From contig JBANDB010000005.1 of NCBI GenBank assembly GCA_037576215.1, positions 5,580,001 to 5,644,000 on the forward strand: 64,000 nt of DNA, given 5' to 3'. This DNA comes from Armillaria gallica (Eukaryota; Basidiomycota; Agaricomycetes; Agaricales; Physalacriaceae). Position numbers and translations under genes: made by a program. Shown piece after piece: positions 1 to 10,309 of the stretch (positions are counted from its first letter, which is position 1; each line of letters begins with the position of its first letter). The notes under the pieces are model-generated. The model searched no databases. It was not told where the DNA came from and worked only from the letters and a program-made list of their open reading frames with translations.

Positions 1-1740
1 CATGCTATCTATCAATTTCTTTTTACCACCAAAGTCAATGCTCAAGCTTGACTACGAAGTCCATGCGGTGCCTGAGGATGATCATTTTATTTCATCAAAA
101 GGACGCTGAATCATTCTCTCAATCGGGTTTGCCAAGATAACTGTCTGCTTTTCGTCACTTCACGGGCGATGCTTTCCGTGGTTGACCTGAGTGTCCAGGA
201 GCTGAACAAGGTCGACCTGGCCAGGTTGGAAGCCCGTAGCCACGGGGCAACACTAGACGACTCAGCTCACACAGACGTGCAAGGAACGAGCTCGGTATTC
301 GTAGAAACGACGGTACAGGTGGTGGTAGACTAGAGAGCCGTGACATGGGGATACAAGGTATCTATGTCACACCGGCAATAGCCGAGGTAACCGGCATCCG
401 GGTTACACAGGTCTACCATTCGGGTAACGGTTTGCATTTTTCATCGGTAACGTGCACCAAGCTGACTATCTTTATTCGCAAGGGTTCGAGCTACGTGTTT
501 CTGCCGTGCCTGCCTGCCTATGTTTTGCGTAACCTCGACGTCTGTTCATACCCAGAGGTGCAGTGATGTGCCGGTCAGCGACTAGTCGCAAAGTCAGGGC
601 CAAGTCGTTAGTCAACCAAAGGCAGGGCGATTTTTGCCTCGACCTCTTCCCACGGCCTTTGCATGACACCAAAGGCTCGGTACGAGACTCCGATTCTGGT
701 CTCGGCCCCAGCGTCGTCATACCTCACGTTAAGAGGCGGTTTGATGTTCAAAAAGCGCCTCACTGCGTGAGAACATCAGACGCTTTGTAATACTTGGTCG
801 TGCCCTGAAAGTCGGGGCAGAAAACGACTTAGCGACTAGTCAGCGACTAGTCACACGGGCACTACCGCGACTTTCCACTTTGGGTCACTGCCCGTCCAAC
901 ACTGCAGAGGTGTCCGAGGCTGCCGTGGATAAGTAGGACATTCGTTATTTGTTGATCGTTGCCATGAACCTTGCTTGGAATCTTCTATTCCCTGAAGTGC
1001 ATCTCTTTATGCGAAGCCGCTGTTCCATTAATTGTCTTCCTCGTCGCTTTTACCAGGACCAAGATCGAGCCAGTTATTGCCGGAAGTGAATGGATCAGGT
1101 TGTTCTATTCTCTGCAGCTTATCTCGGTTTACAGTGATCAGCCAGGCGGGAATTACGTGCATCGTGCAACCCTTTGGTCCGACGGGCAAGGAAGAGGTCG
1201 AGGACCCTCAAACGAAATCCACGGTCTGATCGCTATCTCGTGAGTAGGTGCTATTAATTGAATTGACCTATGACTCAGAGCTTTACAGTCAATGCGGCCT
1301 GGTGGGTGTACTAGGAACTTCGGGGCTTTGTTGTTTTCGTGGCTTGCTGCAACTATCGACAATGGACACCGTGACATGAACTATCGATGTGAAGTTTGTC
1401 ATCGACAACTAGGAATTATTCCCCCCAAAACTTCATGGCTAAACAATGCTCGCGCAACCATTTCCCCAGAGGGTGAGCTGGATGGCAGGACTAAGATCAG
1501 GACACCTACAGCAAACGACAGCGACAACGAACATGATCCTTTTCCCTTTCCGAGATACTGTTGCAAATTTCTACAAGGCGGAATGCGTCGTGTGAGCTTG
1601 TCATGCAAGGGTTGCGAATCCCCGGGGAGCGGAGTATCACATATGTACTGCTCATATAGACCATATATGAGCCTGCCGTGGTGAGGAGCTTCTAGAGCGA
1701 AGCGGGGAGGTCTTGGTCGCAGAGCTCCGGCGGCTCGAAT
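1..1740 (+). pseudogene. Decayed DMT (EamA/SLC35G-like) transporter copy
   Basis: This is a degenerate copy of the transporter gene found intact at 3917-5537. The clearest trace is at about 971-1060, where a frame reads GIFYSLKCISLCEAAVPLIV, matching GIYYSLKYLSLSEVTVLIFL of the intact gene (a membrane helix of the first EamA repeat). Further on, about 1150-1230 reads VQPFGPTGKEEVEDPQTKS, corresponding to the IAQP...FLFG segment after that repeat. The frames are broken by stops and indels throughout. A 344-bp transposon lies inside it (561-904). The same relic recurs without the transposon at 58.3-58.98 kb and 59.7-61.1 kb. No product is expected. Confidence 0.75.
561..904. mobile_element. hAT-like MITE, 344 bp, with 8-bp target duplication
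   Basis: The element begins CAGTGATGTGCC and ends CGTCCAACACTG, so its ends are imperfect inverted repeats (CAGTG...CACTG). It is flanked by an exact 8-bp direct repeat, CAGAGGTG, at 553-560 and 905-912. Eight-base duplications and CAGTG-type ends are typical of the hAT superfamily. The interior holds inverted and direct copies of GCGACTAGTC (near 577, 832 and 843), giving a foldback tendency. There is no transposase ORF, so it is non-autonomous. Two related loci, near 58,820 and 60,240, have uninterrupted sequence with a single CAGAGGTG, and act as empty sites that fix the boundaries. Confidence 0.88.
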
Positions 1741-2015
1741 CACTTCGTTTCACCGGGGGGTTTTGCATAGGGGACAGTATCATTGGATCTTATATTATGT
1801 ATCTATAGCTGACCTCGTATCGAGCGTCGGTATAGGGGCCGTCGGATCCATCATCCCAATGAGCCCATCACGGCTTGGTATGGGAGCGAAAGACTGTAGA
1901 ATGTACTAAATATACAGTTGATATTACATTTGTTTAAATAAATAATTACTACTTCGGCCACAAACCTGATTTGCGTCGGATAACCGGACCGAAAACCAAT
2001 GTCGACAGTGATACT

Positions 2016-2984
2016 ATGCTCGACCCGTCGCCTCAGCTAATAGGGCGTGGCAGCTTTGCGTCTGTCTACGTTATCCTTACTTCTCTTGTCGCTTTCAAGG
2101 AGGTGCAGTCAGAGGTGGACGCACCGCAACTTCAAGCCGAGTGCGACACCCTTGCGCAAATCTACGAGTCCTGTCATTCCAACTCTTTCTTCTCTCTGCC
2201 TCGCCCACTTGCGTACAACGACCCTCGCGATTCCCATTCATTTCGCCGCCTGGCGCAGTCCCCTTCTCGTCCAGTGAGAACAGGTCTCACCCGTCGCCCT
2301 CGTCCTCTTCGTATGGTGGCGCTTGGATCGTTCGCTGCGTTTGAGCGTCCAGCGTTTGCTATGGAGCGTATCCACTCATTACCTACAGAGGTTTCTGCTC
2401 GTATCCATGAGCAGTTCTACCCTGCCGGCGCCCCTGCCAAAGGTCCATCCCTGTTGCGACTCTTTTTTGGAAGCGATTTCGCCAATTCAAACGTCACCGG
2501 CATTTTCCTCGACGTCACACGCTACCGCCAGCTCGCCAGTTCCGAAGAAGGCATCGCTGATGGTCTGCCAGGTGCCGAGATCGTAGCTGAGGCCATGGGC
2601 CACATTCTCGGACGCATTCAAGTTCTCGGCAGATACGATGGACGTGGGATCAAGTTCGTACTTGGTGGAAATGGATATTCTGGGTTTGAGTTCTATGTTA
2701 TCGATTTTCATCAGGTGCGTGGGTCAATATTTCCTTGCAAACTTTAGTTTAACTCTTAGACGCAGGTCCGTAGGTGGGACTGCACTGTTGAAACTGTTGG
2801 CCAGCTCGTCGATGCATACAGGTCAATTAAAATGTACCTCCCATTTCCACGCCGAGGCGACAGAATATACGAGGCATTCAGATGTGGTTACTGCGCAGCC
2901 TACAGTGACCATCCTGGCATTGCTGACGAATTTCTCGATGGAATCGAGGCCCTACAGCCGGTATCCAGTTTAAACGGACACTAA
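2016..2984 (+). CDS. DUF3669 kinase-like protein, copy 1 (two exons)
   Basis: Predicted CDS join(2016..2714, 2766..2984), 305 aa, with a 51-nt intron (GTGCGT...CGCAG). The N-terminal part has a kinase-like glycine loop (LIGRGSFASVYV, about residues 9-20), then VAFKEVQSE resembling the kinase VAIK strand. The C-terminal part matches the DUF3669 family of fungi: EFYVIDFHQVRRWDCTVETV, then YLPFPRRGDRIYEAFRCGY. ATG 2016 is chosen because it is the first in-frame ATG and aligns with an internal Met of the paralogue at 61444-62454, which has 14 extra N-terminal residues. The biochemical role of DUF3669 proteins is not established. It sits between a decayed and an intact DMT gene, a neighbourhood repeated at the right edge. 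Confidence 0.85.
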
Positions 2985-3916
2985 GAAGAGGACGGTGACG
3001 TGTAGTTGGGTGAAAACGATGACTTGAGCTCTCGACCCGGAAAGTCTTCACACCTAATAATCGATGACTGGTATGTTTTTCTAAATTATATGTCCTTCAT
3101 CGGAGTGCAAAGTCCAAGGCACTCATCTCGTCTACCTTGTAGTTCCGTGGATGGCAGTGGTTCTCGCAACGATAACTAATGTAGCTTTGATGATGTCTTT
3201 ACATCTACCCATACACCACGGACGGAATGGCATACTTTTCTGAGGGACATATTATGAACCGAAGTTTCGCATAATATCAAAGAGAGTTCGGAAATGGCTC
3301 ACGTAACAAGTACGGTCGGTCCCCATCGTTTTCAACTTCAGGCTCTTGACTTATCCTTCTCTCCTGTAGTTTGATCGATTCATCAGCACTTTTACCACTG
3401 GTCGCTATCCCCTCATAATCTGGTATCACGATTTTCTGGCTCTTACGCTCATCCATGTTACATGTTCCACGTACAGCTCCCATTTACAACGATGCATGAC
3501 TTCTTTCGCACGGGATCAATTATGAGGTAAAGCAAAAGTACAATGAACGCCAACTGAATTTCGTAACAGCGTTCTCCGCATCGCTATTGATCCCCGTGCA
3601 TATTTTGGGGACTGAAGATGACCTTGCGGGGGATCTTATAGTCAACGGTTAAGAAGTATTGTAACTCCTCTCTGACCTTGAGTTTCTTCACTGACGAAGA
3701 CTCGTAGGCCTAGGGCCTACAAGCTCAAGTTCTATTGATACTATATCTGCAAGACCATTCACAGAATGCCACGATGACTCGTCACATTAGGGCCGTCCTT
3801 ACATATAGTCTGAATACTTCTCACCTACCAAACTCCGAAGAAGCGCGTACGCCCATATTAAACGCAGCTAACCATTCGGTTTGACAGCTAGCTACGTTGT
3901 CCCCCTTCCTACCACT
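2985..3916. other. Intergenic, duplicated at 62.46-63.42 kb
   Basis: No convincing gene is seen. The stretch is closely similar to 62,455-63,418, so it belongs to the segment repeated at both window edges. A 68-codon minus-strand frame (3277-3483) is partly shared with the copy, but amino-acid-changing differences are frequent and no family is recognised, so it is treated as non-coding. Confidence 0.6.
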
Positions 3917-5537
3917 ATGCTGGGACTCGACGCCAGAGGTTCTATCGCGTTGCCCTTGGAGTCTCCCGAGTCTCCTAGGTCGTGGAAAGCTATATTCAAA
4001 CAGTTCTGTCACGATAACAGCGGTCTCCTTCTCATGACCGCATCGACGGGAGTGTATTCCATCCAGGAGGCCAGCATTAAGCAAATGAACAAGCTTGACC
4101 CCGAATTGTCTACACTTGAGGTGGATAATCAAGTACCCATTCCGCGTTGATACCTCGGCTGAAGTATTCATTTTAGTGGCTGATTTTTCGATCGGTATGT
4201 GTTACGACTTGGGTTAAGAAATACTACCTAATCGCTATCCTTCAAGGTTGTACAATACATGCTCTGCTTATGCGCGTTGCTATTTTCAGGCGTGCAGGAT
4301 CCAATCTTCGGGCCAAAAAGGGTCAGATCTCTACTCGTGTGGCAAGGCACATTCGGGTATACCTTTTCATGTCCGGATTGTCAAACTTCAAAGCTCACAC
4401 TCTTACGGCCCAGATTTTGCGGGATGTTCGGAATATACTACTCACTCAAGTACCTCTCCTTGTCCGAAGTCACCGTGTTGATTTTCCTTGCTCCCTTTAT
4501 GACGGCGATTCTTGGAGTTGTCACCTTGGGAGAGAGGATTGGCGTTGGACAAGGACTTGCTGGGTGTGAGTGAATGTCATGTTGATGCACATTATGAAAG
4601 TTGAAGAGGTTTGTGGTGTTGAGCATGGTCGGCGTTTTGTGCATTGCGCAACCAGCATTTCTCTTTGGTTCTACAGTTGACGAAGAAAATCCTATGCTTG
4701 GTATCAACTCCAGCCGTCACTCGATCGCAATTGGGTGAGCTACGAACGTCCATTTGATTGCTGCTTTACTTGAATTGAAAATTTCCTTCCTTGGTAGCGC
4801 GGCACGGATAGGTGTGCTTGGACTGTCAAGTGATTGTGAGTTTTCTTGTCGTCCGTCGCTACTGTATCGCTCATCCATTGATTTTCCCAAGACACGGTGG
4901 TACGGGCCATCGGACACCGCGCACACCCATTTCACTGTATGGCGTTCCACGCTTTGCAGTGTGGGCTTGTTGCTATTATCGCGTAGGCCGTTCCCATTGC
5001 TTGATTATGGGTGATGTATTTGCTGACCCGTCGAAGGATGCTTGTGACGCAGACACCATTCGTCATGCCTACACAGTGGATGTGGCTTATCGTGATTATT
5101 CTTTGTGCATTCCCCGCCCAAGTAAATATCGAACATTATGTGGTAGAAACGCGATGCTCATTCAAATTCTCAGATGTTCTCAGTAATGGGCTTACAGCGG
5201 GAAACGGCGGGCAGAGGAACAACAGCTATATACACCAAGGTAACCGTCACAGTCGCCCTTTTTTCTTTGGTGTGTTCTTATCATCGGCTTCCAGCTTGTA
5301 TTTATTACGATCATCGAAAATATCTTCTTCAACTTCCACCCTAGCTCTTGGACGGTGACCGGAATGATCATAATTGTGGCTTCGGCGCTGTATATAGCGG
5401 TAGGGCTCATGTGTTGTCTGCGGTTCTATTATGGTACTAGTCTGAAATAACTTGTTATTTAGGTGTCCAAACCAGAACGCAAAATTGCACTGGTTACTGA
5501 CACAAATACCGACGAGGAGGTGGTGGAGGGAGTTTAG
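3917..5537 (+). CDS. DMT-superfamily (EamA/SLC35G-like) membrane transporter, 11 exons
   Basis: Predicted CDS join(3917..4120, 4177..4194, 4247..4356, 4414..4563, 4609..4734, 4798..4835, 4892..4982, 5037..5121, 5174..5239, 5295..5399, 5463..5537), 355 aa, all phases consistent. It should be a ten-helix integral membrane carrier with two EamA repeats; the substrate is unknown. Diagnostic pieces are TLEWLIFRS, DPIFGPKRVRSLLVWQG, GMFGIYYSLKYLSLSE, FMTAILGVVTLGERIG, MVGVLCIAQPAFLFG in repeat 1, and TVVRAIGHRAHPFH, MGLQRETAGRGTTAIYT, ASALYIA in repeat 2. Exon 2 is an 18-nt micro-exon required to keep repeat 1 in register. The ATG at 3917 is conserved in the second copy at 63419. This is the only complete member of the family here; at least six relics surround it. 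Confidence 0.85.
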
Positions 5538-6002
5538 AGCAGCTCGACTCTGTTGCTGCTGCTGGGCGAGAGACATCACTACATAGTGCGTACTCGTTGA
5601 TGTGTCCCTACTTCATTTCATGTTTCCTCACCTTCGTCATTCAGGTATACACTCAGGTGCATTGGTGTAACATGACAATTTATATGCGATTTCCTTTCTC
5701 CTCTTGCCCTACTTATGCGTGATGGGGATCAGAGATTGAACGGGGAATGGAGTAGACTGAAATGGAACATCAAAACGGGTCTCGTGAACAACGTGATGGG
5801 TCTCCGGATCGGCTTATCCTACCTTGCTTCCTTTGTGCGGGCCAGCTGACTCCTAGTTGGCCACAGAACGATACAAGCTGACGTTGAATACTGGGCTGCA
5901 TTTGAAAAGGTCCGACGCCACCATTCAAGTGTATAAAGGTCGCCACGAAATGTGATTTGCCATCAGATCTCGGAGTCTTGCCCATACACCAGATTGCTCA
6001 TC
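5538..6002. other. Intergenic between DMT gene and sugar porter
   Basis: The gap is 465 bp between two genes on the same strand. It should hold the DMT 3' end and the sugar-porter promoter. No recognisable element, ORF or repeat is seen. Confidence 0.5.
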
Positions 6003-8053
6003 ATGCGGAACGTCAGGTCAAAGATGCCTTATTTTGGCCTTACAGGGATGGCGCTGAACGCTTGGGTCAATGTCGCGTGTATCACGGCGATGACACTTTT
6101 TGGTACGGCCCACTGTCCTGTTCTTCCCGCGTTTCTATTGAAGTAGAAGTATCAGGATATGATCAAGGCGTATTTGGCGGGATCATCGTCACGGATGACT
6201 TCTTGAGACAGATGGGCTACCCCGACTCGAGCCTCCAGGGGACAATCGTGTCTCTATACGACATCGGATGGTAGGTTGCCTAGTTTCCGTCGTATTCGAA
6301 TTTGACACGTTGTTGTTATAGTTTCCTAGGTGCCATGGGTTCGTTCGTTGTTGGAGAAAGATTTGGGCGGAAGAAGATGCTCATGTTTGGAGTCATCGTG
6401 ATGTCTGTTGGGGCTATCATACAAACCGCGTCTTATAATGTACCTACAATCATTGTGTCTGGTATTATAACTGGCATAGGTAACGGGTGAGTTCTCCTGT
6501 TATATTTTGTTCTCGTTTCTGCTTAACGATGGTCCTGTAGTATTAACACGGCCACTGCCCCAGTCTGGCAAAGCGAGACCACCAAACCCTCACTTCGTGG
6601 AAAGGCTGTCGTTCTCGAAATGATGTATGAAATCGATCTTTTTTCCGTATGTGCACATTAATCGTAACTTCTCTACCCAGTATGAATATCGCGGGATACG
6701 CGATCAGCAATTGGATGACGTTCGGATTGAGCTATGTCGAAGGAAGCATCAGTTGGAGATTCCCACTCGCTTTTCAGCTCGTCTTTTCGGTCATCATGCT
6801 TTGCACCGTTCCATGGCTTCCCGAGAGTCCTCGATGGCTTCTTGCTCATGGGTGTGAAGCAGAGGGCGTGTCAATTCTCATCGCACTTGAAGGGGAGCAC
6901 GTCAAGGCGACAGACCCTACGGTCGTTTCGCAGAAAGCGGAGATTCTCGAAGCTGTTCGTATTGAAAGAGAGACCTCTCCAAGCTTGTCGGACCTCTTAC
7001 ATGGGCGTACTGGCGAGACTGGTATGCTGAAGCGCATGTGTCTCGGTGCCGGCGAGTTATACGCTTTCTGTTAGTGTTAAGTTCCTAATACTTGCATCCT
7101 TAGGGACACAGTGGATGCAACAGTTGTCCGGAATCAATGTCACCAGCTACTAGTGGGTTAAAAGCCTTGATAGCTGTTCCTTTACTGATGGTTTACAGCC
7201 TTCCTCTCGTCTTACAGAATTCTGTCGGTCTATCGAACCGTCTCTCTCGGCTCCTCGCTGCCTGCAACGCTATCTCGTATCTGGTATTTTCCTTTGCTGG
7301 CCTTCATCTTATCGAACGAGCTGGTCGGAGAAAACTCTTGATGTGGGGTGCCGCAGGTCAGGCTGTATGTTATATCTTCATTTCAGCCTTGCTTTCCCAG
7401 GGCGGGACGAATTACGGTGCGGCTGCGACCGCCTTCTTCTTTGTGTACTATATCTTCTTCGGGATCTGTTGGCAGGTGAGTGAACTGTAGCGTTGACCTG
7501 ACAGTTTTTAAGTACTGTATAGGGTGTTCCATGGCTCTATCCCGTAGAAATCAATTCACTGTCGATGCGAACCATGGGTGCGGCATTGGCTACTGGAAGT
7601 AATTGGATCTCCAACTATTGTGTCGTACAAGCGACGCCTCCAGGTATTCAGAATCTCGGCTGGAGGTTCTACCTCATCTGGATGACGTCTAACGTCGTGA
7701 TTATTCCCGTAAGTCGATGCTCATGCTTTCTCTAGGTTGTGTACCTCTTCTACCCCGAGACGTCGAATAGACATCTAGAGGATATAGATCGTTTGTATAG
7801 AGAGCACAGAGGAATGATTTTTGTCTTCCGACACAAGGAGGCCATTCAGATGGAACGACCGGAGCACTATTTGCTGGCAGACGAAGAGAGAGTATCTCAG
7901 GTAAAGAAGGATCTTGATGGGAGTATCGACCAGGTGGAGAACGTCGAACATGGATACATAGACCGCTTACCACCTAGGAAGGACGGACGTCATGTTGTGT
8001 TAAACTCACCTGAAGTGCACTGCTTATATGACAAACACCTGCGCCTTTTTTAG
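6003..8053 (+). CDS. MFS sugar porter (hexose/polyol transporter family), 9 exons
   Basis: Predicted CDS join(6003..6102, 6156..6270, 6322..6486, 6541..6624, 6681..7051, 7104..7152, 7199..7475, 7523..7708, 7736..8053), 554 aa, the usual length for fungal sugar porters. Family landmarks appear in order: FGYDQGVFGG at the end of helix 1, GERFGRKKML in the loop 2-3 signature, PVWQSETTKPSLRGK, LPESPRWLLAHG, QQLSGINVTSYY of helix 7, GVPWLYPVEINSLSMR and YLFYPETSNRHLEDIDRLY after the last helices. It should be a twelve-helix plasma-membrane proton/sugar symporter; the substrate cannot be told. Start 6003 is the first in-frame ATG compatible with family length; ATG 6027 is an alternative. Intron 5 uses a GC donor (GCGAGT at 7052) and intron 8 is only 27 nt. 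Confidence 0.88.
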
Positions 8054-9960
8054 AATGCGATCTATCACTGCGCCGTTTGTCGCGAGAGGTAACCGGCGAA
8101 CTATTCAAGCTATATTCAGTGCTGATTTGACTGCGGCAGTCGAGGTGAACAGACCTCCTTCCATTGCCGGCACTGTACATGTTTTCATTCGCGACCTTGT
8201 CTCATTACGCTCCGATGCACTGTCTTTATTATCCAGACAGTCACCGCGACTCACCGCCCTCTGAGCCTCTCGCCCTTCTCGTCACCGACAACGCATTCTA
8301 GCGGGAATGGTAGAATTGTCAAAACTAGCTACTACCTCGGAGGGTACCAGCTCTGTGCTATCTTGCTCTCACCGCCGTCTAACAGCGTTACGCTGTACTC
8401 CAACGGTAGCCTTTATTTGTTGTTGGCGTAACACGGATGGTAGGATAGGACTGGAGAACGTCATAGGGAAAGACGCGTGCTCAAAATTTTGTCCGGATCG
8501 CTGCCAGCGTCGACGTTATGTTCGTTCCAAGCCCTTTCTCTGATTGGCTGATTTTGCTTGCGACGCTTTGTTGGGATCGTCCCGAGATCCTTCTTCATCT
8601 CCGATCGAAATACATAGCTAGACCTCGTGGAACGGACGGCCCGTTTTGTGCATGACATAGAAATCTGCTCCATTGTATTGATCCTGACTTCTTCAACAAT
8701 ATCTTCCAGGTTTTCTCTATCTGTCTTTCTCACCTTCCCATCGCCGAGGCCGTGAGGGAGTACTCACCAGGGGGTCGACTAAAGCGGCAGAGCGTGGAAT
8801 AGGTTCGATCCGTAGCAATTTGATATTTTCCTAATGGTACATCTGAGAGTGTAGATAGCTCTCTGTAGTACGGACGTCGTTCCGTTTCTATCAAGGACCA
8901 ATTGAACCAGCTTCTTTTGTTCTGACTGCGGAATACCTTTTTCATTGCGTTTTTCCTATCTTTTCCTTTACCTGAAATAGTATGGAAATTATCTCGTCTT
9001 TCAGCTCATTTTTAGCATCATGGTCCAATGAAATGTCACGACTTTCTGAGGTCTTGTTTTCTGCAGAGAAAATGTACCGGCTCCAGCAGTGCTTGGAAGT
9101 GTTCGTGTTTCTTGCTCTTACAGAATTTTCTCGCTCTGATACGGGGCACTACAATCGTCTATAGAGATGCGTGGCGACGTTCGGCGTGCAAGGACGCCGT
9201 AATCTTGCAACTTTACGGCGAAATTTAAAGTGGCAGGAGCAACCTGCGCCTTGACGACCATTACATGTAGGTGTAGGAAAAATTAACATCTATCGAGAAT
9301 CCCGATGAATGTTACTATGTAACGTCGACAATTCGCTTGCAACTAAAGATGGACGAGCCTGCCTCTAAACGGTCATAGATCATCTTAGTGTTAGTGTTGA
9401 TGCGGCCAGATATCATGACTAGACTGGTGGGGTGAGGGCCATCGCATTCGCGTGGCATTACCGAGTCCTATGTTTCTATTTATATTTCGACCCAGCGATA
9501 TATGAAGACGTCCAGCACAGTGACAAATCTTTTCCCTGATCGCGATTAAGTTTGTTTATGACAAGGTCTTCACTGGCACCGCCTGTCTCTTGCCTACACC
9601 GAGTAGGAGAGGATAGAGGTTGTCAAGGTGGAGACGTCGGTTTAACTGTGATAGAAGACTGCAATTTTTGGAGAGTATCTTCTATAACGACATAGCATTT
9701 TAAAGCAGTGGTGATTAGTGACATCTACCTTTTCCCTCTCATCAATCCTCCACCTGGTCCTTGGCATTGGGTCTCGGTGGCGGACAACCTCCTCAAAAAT
9801 CTTCGTCAGTATGGACAGTCCCTCTTACGGGGTCAAGCCTTACTTACCTCCGACTTCCTGTCCCTAGCTTGAAACCTCGAAGGCAGTTGTCTGATAGCTC
9901 ACTCTGAGCGGAGAGGGCGAGGGATGAATATCATCTTTCGGGGGATGCCAATGAGTCCGC
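8054..9960. other. Gene-poor stretch after the sugar porter
   Basis: No gene is recognised. Two short minus-strand frames at 8461-8733 and 8730-8945 are hydrophilic and match no family known to me. They could be exons of a small gene but lack supporting splice logic. The remainder has stops in all frames and no clear repeat structure. Confidence 0.45.
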
Positions 9961-9964
9961 ACGG

Positions 9965-10309
9965 AGGCCATTGCGCTATCAGAAATACCAACACCTTATA
10001 TGCCTCCGCCGCTTGGTCTGCGCATCTCGAGGAACGTTGCTGCACTGAGGGTGTTGTCGGCGTTGATCATCTGTGCAGCGTACTCGCCCATGGTTAGTTC
10101 TAGGTCGAGGTATGCCTACATGATGTTCAAGACTTTCTGGATGGTATCGCTGCTGTCGCCCTGGATAGTGCGTAAAGTGCGTCGATGACGACGTGGCCTT
10201 CAATCCTGAAATAGGTCTCGTTGTCTTCAGCGGAAGAAAAGGCGAAGAGGTCATCGGAATAGTCAGAGGCAGGTAAAGACAGCTCTTTAGACGGTGGCAA
10301 CAATGGCAA
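9965..10309 (-). pseudogene. Unidentified gene relic with shifted frames
   Basis: On the minus strand one frame reads DNETYFRIEGHVVIDALYAL near 10,160-10,225. A second frame continues the apparent protein with GDSSDTIQKVLNIM near 10,130-10,165 and then LDLELTMGEYAAQMINADN near 10,065-10,120. The composition is protein-like and the frames change once, as in a recently frameshifted gene or across an unseen splice. I do not recognise the family. No copy is seen elsewhere in the window. Confidence 0.35.

Noticed and set aside
3277..3483. Minus-strand ORF shared with 62,600-62,896
   Set aside because: The two copies differ at many amino-acid-changing sites and start or stop differently; it looks like duplicated non-coding DNA.
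5957..6274. Long single-frame ORF across the sugar porter start
   Set aside because: It reads through the first intron; only splicing 6103-6155 out gives the FGYDQGVFGG family sequence.
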